This document shows positions 19,693 to 24,396 of a DNA stretch of 24,396 nt, in pieces. How positions within the stretch are numbered: position 1 is the first letter of the stretch; each line of letters starts with the position of its first letter. The translations under genes and the position numbers were made by a program. Source of the DNA: Elysia marginata (Eukaryota > Mollusca > Gastropoda > Plakobranchidae); the NCBI GenBank assembly GCA_019649035.1, contig BMAT01011533.1:286898-311293 (forward strand), in the 5' to 3' direction. Below the pieces are notes generated by a model. It did not search any database. It saw only the letters and a program-made list of their open reading frames with translations, and had not been told where the DNA came from.

Positions 19693-20271
19693 GATTTAAA
19701 TAAAGTCTATCGTCTTGTTGATATGGAAGCTTGTGTAGGAACTAACTACGTCACACAGTGACTTTACGTATAAATTTTTGCGCTGTGAAATGTGTCATTG
19801 CGTGACCTGTGTGTGATGAGGTTTTTTTAGGCCAAAATTTACATCCCTCGTCAAAATGGGTAGGCGGAAGAACATATAAAATAGTTACACCCGCTTTTTA
19901 ACTTCGCCTGTTTCAATTCTGCATGAAGTAGAATCTAGGTTAGATCAAACTCCAGAATATGGCATGTCTGAAATCTGACTTTATTTAGAAACTAATCTAG
20001 AGTAGGTACATGTAATCAAGAGTCTAGAGTCTAGATTAGACCTAGATATAGCCTAGATTTAGAGCGTTATGTTTTCTTCCGTTGTAGGCTGTTCGTGTCA
20101 TATATTTTCCGTTTTAGCCTTAGAGCCTGGGTTCTGTGTGACAAGTATTTATACAAGTAAACGCCACCTTGAGTTTCCGTTATTTGCTTGTCTTATTCAG
20201 TTGCAAAAATAACATATTCTTGAATTAGAAATTTATTTTAGAATTTAGAATTTTGGTAATTTCATTCTTTT

Positions 20272-20317
20272 AACTTAACTTATTTGCTCAACATAACTTA
20301 ACTCATTTGCTCAACAC
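20272..20317. repeat. Tandem duplication of 23 bp
   Basis: Two adjacent 23-bp copies beginning AACTTAACT and ending TTTGCTCAACA(T/C) differ at two positions. Confidence 0.8.
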
Positions 20318-21139
20318 AATGCCCAGCACACGATGTACTCAGATTAAACTTGAAATTTCAATTTATACTCATGTAACAATTTCGTATGAGATTAAATCGC
20401 CACTTTTGTCTTCAATAAATCAGAATCGTGTCGAAGCTAGAGTAGCGACTATTGTTTGTAAAATAACATCCGTATATGCTTGAGCCCTTTTTATTGTTAA
20501 TATAGGTTTTTTTTAATCACCTTTTCTACATTTTATAAAGAGCATAATACCAGTACCTCTAACTAATACATGTTATTAACATACTTTCAAAATCTTTTAT
20601 CCTTGGGTCACATGGTAACGCACCTGAACATTTGACAATATGAAAAGCATTTAAAGAGTAGAAAATCATACTTTTCACATAATTATCATTACTTTTACGT
20701 TCCAGCTGAACTAGAGAACAAAAACGTCTACTTATTAGTACTGACATTAAGCAGTTCAATTTAGGAAATAAAAATTTAAGCACACGTTTTATTGTGTAGT
20801 GCTGATTTCGATGCAATCTTTAATAGATCATATGATGACAAAAAAGCAAGGGACATGAAAGGATGACATGAAATGTTACACCGACACTTAAACAAAAGAA
20901 CCTTAGGCGGAAGTTCCTCCTATTTAAATTAGGAAAGAATGGTAGACAGAATAGCGATCAAAACACATGCATAATTATTTGAGCCTAAATATATATATAA
21001 AAAAACCCCCAACAAACTACTCACTACACAACACCAAAGAAAATTGCAAAAAATGTAAATGAGTGATTTAGTGATTCAAACACAATAATCTATTCTCCTT
21101 CCCCCCGCACTTTCACCTTTTACTCTTGTGATCATTGGT

Positions 21140-21250
21140 TCTGACCTAAATCTTCGTCACAATTTGGGAAACGCCAATCTTTTCCGCCTTCCTTCTTGGA
21201 AATTGCCCATGTTTTTCAACTTTTTGTGTTACAGGATGGGAAAGATATTA
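21140..21250 (-). repeat. Second copy of the SINE-like body seen at 17510-17600
   Basis: On the plus strand, TTTGGGAAACGCCAATCTTT and CCGCCTTCCTTCTTGGAAAT match CTTGGGAAGCACCAATCTCT and CCGCCTTCCTTCTTGCAGAT at 17518-17566. Homology continues through TTTTGTGTTACAGGAT versus TTTTGTGTGACATGAT. The tRNA-like head is not visible here. Confidence 0.7.
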
Positions 21251-22510
21251 CGCAGCTTTACAAAAAAACGCTTTTACATAGACCATTTTTTTTATACACA
21301 ATTCTGTACCAATAGATAGATTTAGGTCAGAACGATTCGGATTATAGTAAACTAAAACCTGATTAAACTTCTTCATATATTACAAAAACCTTGGCCTACT
21401 TAATTTCATTGACTCATGTTAAATGCCATAAACATAACACGATAGACAGAGTAACCACAATATCGCCATTACATACATTGGATAAAAAAAGATAATTACA
21501 TTATTACATGTAACAAATGGGAGCTGGCACTTACTTTTCATGACTAATATATGCACTGCGATTAAAGGTCCTGTTATTATTTGGTTAACTCATCTCTCAA
21601 AATAAACTTGTAAAAACTAGTCTTAACAATATCACAAAATTTCGAATAACTATTAAGAATGAAGTCCTGGCACGCAAACAATCAGTCTTTTAACGACCAA
21701 TTAGAAGGGGCAAAAATTACAAATTGATACAATAGAATGTTCGACGAGAAACACTTCACCAGTCTGTCAAAATAAATAACCGCATGTTACCTTAGAGAAT
21801 TAAAGTTGATTTCAGTTAAGATAAAAAAAATTACTCTGAATTGGCATATAAAGCAAGCTTTGGAGACTTAAATACTTTAAAAATATTAGATTTTGGAAAC
21901 TGTTAAAAGTTGTGGAAACAAGTTAATCAGATCCTTTTTTGTTGTTTTGTAAATGAAAGGTTGAAATCAGGCGAACTTCAAAATTCAAAATAATCAACAT
22001 TTTATCAGGTTATTGTATTTTTTTAGCGCAGATATACTAAATGGATAGAAAATGCACATTCCATACAAAAAAAAAAAGAAACAAAAACAACCATCAAACA
22101 GAAATCATTATTCTTTTAGTGTGAGTGACTTAGACTGTTCAATCCGCTTTAAAAAGAGCACACTTCATTTGAAAATCTTGAACAGCTTATGTGTCGGTTT
22201 AGGCTTTTGGAGAACTAAAAGGTAAAACAGTAAATGAGAAGAGGAAACTATTGTGCGTGAGATTTAGCGATCCATCTCATCAACGGAACTCAAAGCTGAA
22301 AACCATACAGTAAACAGTTGACTGGCCTTTTACCAAAGATAATAATTATAACGAGCACACAAATAGGACATATTAAGGCTTACTTAAAATTTGCGTTATG
22401 GCTGTAGACGCATGTTCTACACTAAGTCTTGGCGCGGCGGCGTTGTGTACCAGTTTAAACAACAATGTCTATTCAGATGAAAATTTAATTATGGGTAAAG
22501 TAAGGCAATT

Positions 22511-22678
22511 GTGCACCATCGACAACTGTGCTTAACTTGTACATATCAATTCATGCTAAAGTTTTTGTATACCATCGACAACTGTACTTAACTTGTACGT
22601 ATCGATTTATGCTAAAGTTTTTGTGCGCCATCGACAACTGTACTTAACTTGTACGTATCAATTCGTGCTAAAGTTTTC
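22511..22678. repeat. Tandem array, three 56-bp units
   Basis: Units start at 22511, 22567 and 22623, each with GT..(A/G)CCATCGACAACTGT, CTTAACTTGTAC and GCTAAAGTTTT. Adjacent copies differ at six or seven of 56 positions. The array lies 500 bp beyond the 3' end of the GPCR gene. The ORF at 22593-22823 begins inside it and is not credible. Confidence 0.95.
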
Positions 22679-23177
22679 TTTTTCAAAAAGCACCAAAAGA
22701 TTTTTGCTCTGGGTTTCATCGGGTTCGTTTGAAAACGCGTATTTCAATGATGCCGAAAGGGTCTTAACAAACCCATGGGTTTTCATTTGCCGATGTTATT
22801 TGAGGGGGGAGCCAATGTTTTAAATTTTGGCATTGTATTGAAATGCTGCAGTTAAACATTATGAATTTCAGTTTTCAAATACCTGTTACAGTCAGCTTAC
22901 CTCTTTTAACACCTGAAATAAGTATTTTTGGTTGGCAAATAAATTTCATGCAATTAGTGTTTTCATGATTGAAAGGGTGTTTAATATATCGAGTATTGAG
23001 AAATTAGAAACACTACAGACTTGTGCTAGGGCAGAAAAGTGAAAGAGAAACATCTATAAACTAAACACAAATTAACGTTCAAGTTCTCCAACTATTTTTT
23101 TTTACATTACACAAAATTATGTTCTAAATTCTTTAAAGTGCCTCACTACGCGTTGTCGAGCTGATGCTTCCTAGTCT
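22679..23177. other. Region downstream of the GPCR gene
   Basis: AT-rich, presumably including the GPCR 3' UTR. A minus-strand ATTAAA (plus-strand TTTAAT at 22980-22985) lies 195 bp past the stop and is a possible poly(A) signal. Nothing else is recognised. Confidence 0.4.
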
Positions 23178-24293
23178 TTATGCCTGGCGTACCTCTGACT
23201 TTCCACACAGTGCAGACAGTGTGGCATTTCTAAATTTTGAGCTCATGTACAGGTAGATGATAACATTGGCGCCTGAATTGGCAGAATCAACACCGAGAAG
23301 CAGCATGCCTGCGATAGAATGTAGTTTGGAAAAGCGACCTCCGATATGGAATCCAGGAACAGTCATAATAGCAATCATGTTCACGGATGACGGAATGGTT
23401 GCCACAATAAAAACGGTTGCTATGGCAATGACCATTTTTACTGCTTTGGTCTCTTTCGATTTTGCCTCAGGTAATTTTGTCTCCGATGAAAACGCACCAC
23501 CTTTCTTCCCCGCGGTAGTTGACGATTGAGATCTGTTTGCATCTCTCCAAGCTTTACTCTTTTGTAGACTCGTTGCCAGCAAAACAGTGTTCACAATGAC
23601 AATCGCAAATGTCAAAATAGGAAGGACCATGGAGGAGTAAGTAGAGAAGATGTACCAAGCCGTCATGACGTTTGAGTTACTAACAGCTAGAACGCCTAAA
23701 ACAGATTTATTTTTTGCGGCGGAATATTTCCAACCCATTGGGTACCTTAGAAATGTTACCGGCATTGGTGCAAACATCAGGGCGAAAATGACAACCATCG
23801 AAGCAAGCGTCCGCTTTGGTGTAAAGATACTTTTAACCTTTAGGGGTAGTAAAACACAGAGATATCTCTCTACGCTGACGTAGGTCGTAATGAGTGCAGA
23901 GGCCCTAGAGAAAGTTATATGTGGATTTGCCCCAAGGTTTACAAAGATCTCATAAGTGAACGAAGCGCTCGGAATGATAGGTAGTACCACACCAAGCACA
24001 CAAACTATTGTTGTTACAGCGACCCCAAGATCGGAAACGGCTAGAGCCGAGAGGCTTATGTTAATAGAATCAGTATAGCCAAGTCTGTTGTAAACAATGA
24101 TTGTGAGGATATTTGCACCGGTGGCAAATACACTTAAAGCTATGTCTAAGCCGAGAACGACGCCCATTATTTGCCAATATAAAGAGCCGCTTATCAAACC
24201 TAGGGATGGACTAGGGTTCCCTGGCGTCAACTCGGTGGTGTTAACTTTTACTGAATTCATGGTTAGACTGGAGGATGTAACTTGCGTTCCCAT
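23178..24293 (-). CDS. Intronless class A (rhodopsin-like) GPCR, gastropod chemosensory/orphan type
   Basis: A 371-residue seven-helix receptor, expected in the plasma membrane and coupled to G proteins. Start: the first ATG (24293) has G at -3 and G at +4; the frame upstream holds only a TTG and an in-frame TAA at 24386-24384. From this Met, TM1 is about 42-68 (GANIL, Asn61), TM2 77-103 (NISLSALAVSDLG, Asp88), TM3 121-150 ending in ERY (142-144) then LCVLLPLKVK, TM4 161-182, TM5 210-242 (Pro225), TM6 283-312 (Pro301, without the usual C-W), TM7 327-351 with NVIIY (343-347) in place of NPxxY, and a helix 8 with Cys363. Sequons lie at Asn18 (N-terminus) and Asn195 (ECL2). ICL3 is about 41 residues, basic and Ser/Thr-rich. 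Only three cysteines occur (98, 146, 363), none in an extracellular loop, so the usual TM3-ECL2 disulfide is missing. The TM2 and ERY/ICL2 signatures resemble gastropod chemosensory receptor expansions; ligand unknown. Confidence 0.9.
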   Translation of the reverse strand: MGTQVTSSSLTMNSVKVNTTELTPGNPSPSLGLISGSLYWQIMGVVLGLDIALSVFATGANILTIIVYNRLGYTDSINISLSALAVSDLGVAVTTIVCVLGVVLPIIPSASFTYEIFVNLGANPHITFSRASALITTYVSVERYLCVLLPLKVKSIFTPKRTLASMVVIFALMFAPMPVTFLRYPMGWKYSAAKNKSVLGVLAVSNSNVMTAWYIFSTYSSMVLPILTFAIVIVNTVLLATSLQKSKAWRDANRSQSSTTAGKKGGAFSSETKLPEAKSKETKAVKMVIAIATVFIVATIPSSVNMIAIMTVPGFHIGGRFSKLHSIAGMLLLGVDSANSGANVIIYLYMSSKFRNATLSALCGKSEVRQA

Positions 24294-24368
24294 TACCCGT
24301 CTCACTGAAAGATTTGTTTTGCTCACAAGAAAATAAAACAAGTAGAGAAGCTTTCCTGGTAATCTTGT

Positions 24369-24376
24369 CTTATATA
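24369..24376 (-). promoter_or_regulatory. TATA-like box upstream of the GPCR
   Basis: TATATAAG on the minus strand, 75 bp before the ATG. A transcription start about 30 bp downstream would leave a leader of roughly 50 nt and exclude the upstream TTG-initiated reading. This fits a compact, intronless gene whose promoter lies within the window. Confidence 0.45.
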
Positions 24377-24396
24377 GATTCTTTTAGGCTTTCAAA

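Larger units (their letters stand above)
19693..22510. other. Intergenic stretch without recognisable gene
   Basis: AT-rich. It includes a cluster of CTAG words (19930-20065), a tandem 23-bp duplication (20272-20294 and 20295-20317, AACTTAACTYATTTGCTCAA), and a copy of the SINE-like body at 21140-21250. The ORFs at 20559-20816 and 21128-21319 show no family features; the latter lies on the repeat. Confidence 0.45.

Noticed and set aside
22511..22678. CRISPR-like array
   Set aside because: The 56-bp units are contiguous with no unique spacers, and the DNA is eukaryotic.
23257..24336. Three plus-strand ORFs over the receptor
   Set aside because: They are antisense shadows of the GPCR frame.
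24294..24341. N-terminal extension of the receptor by 16 residues
   Set aside because: It would need a TTG start; the first ATG in frame is at 24293.

Overview
The window looks like AT-rich nuclear DNA from an invertebrate, most probably a gastropod mollusc. It has long AT-rich introns, scattered LINE, SINE and pogo/Tigger-type DNA-transposon remnants, microsatellites and no operon-like packing. The strongest taxonomic clue is the intronless class A GPCR at the right end. Its 'NISLSALAVSDLG' TM2 and 'ERYLCVLLPLKVK' TM3/ICL2 signatures resemble the large orphan/chemosensory receptor families of gastropods. That assignment rests on remembered family features, not on a search.

Positions 50-11302 (+) hold the 3' part of a spliced protein-coding gene that begins upstream of the window. 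Seven short exons can be chained by splice sites and matching intron phase, ending in a TGA at 11300-11302. They encode about 222 residues of a helix-rich C-terminus that I do not recognise. Its introns carry an AT-rich minisatellite (575-682), a relic of a LINE 3' end (about 820-1070), a large internal piece of a CR1/L2-like LINE (about 2845-4375) that breaks just upstream of the exon 3 splice acceptor, and pogo-like terminal fragments (9110-9180, 9846-10260).

A 1389-bp pogo/Tigger-like element (11400-12788) sits 95 bp after the stop codon, with 19-bp perfect terminal inverted repeats and TA target duplications. It keeps only the DNA-binding half of a broken transposase on the minus strand. 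It also contains the best polyadenylation signal for the upstream gene.

From 12.8 to 23.1 kb I see no convincing gene. The stretch holds a tRNA-derived SINE (15832-16150), a second SINE-like tRNA-related sequence on the minus strand (about 17500-17745) whose body recurs at about 21140-21250, a CpG-richer cluster of unassigned minus-strand ORFs (18120-19199), a 5'-truncated LINE tail ending in a (TTA)n tract (19232-19692), and a 3 x 56-bp tandem array (22511-22678).

The right end (24293-23178, -) is a complete single-exon GPCR with a TATA-like box 75 bp upstream. It lacks the usual extracellular disulfide cysteines and has diverged CWxP and NPxxY motifs. I found no tightly linked multi-gene system. 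The points of interest are the uncharacterised spliced gene, the transposons pressed against its splice and 3'-end signals, and the unusual receptor.
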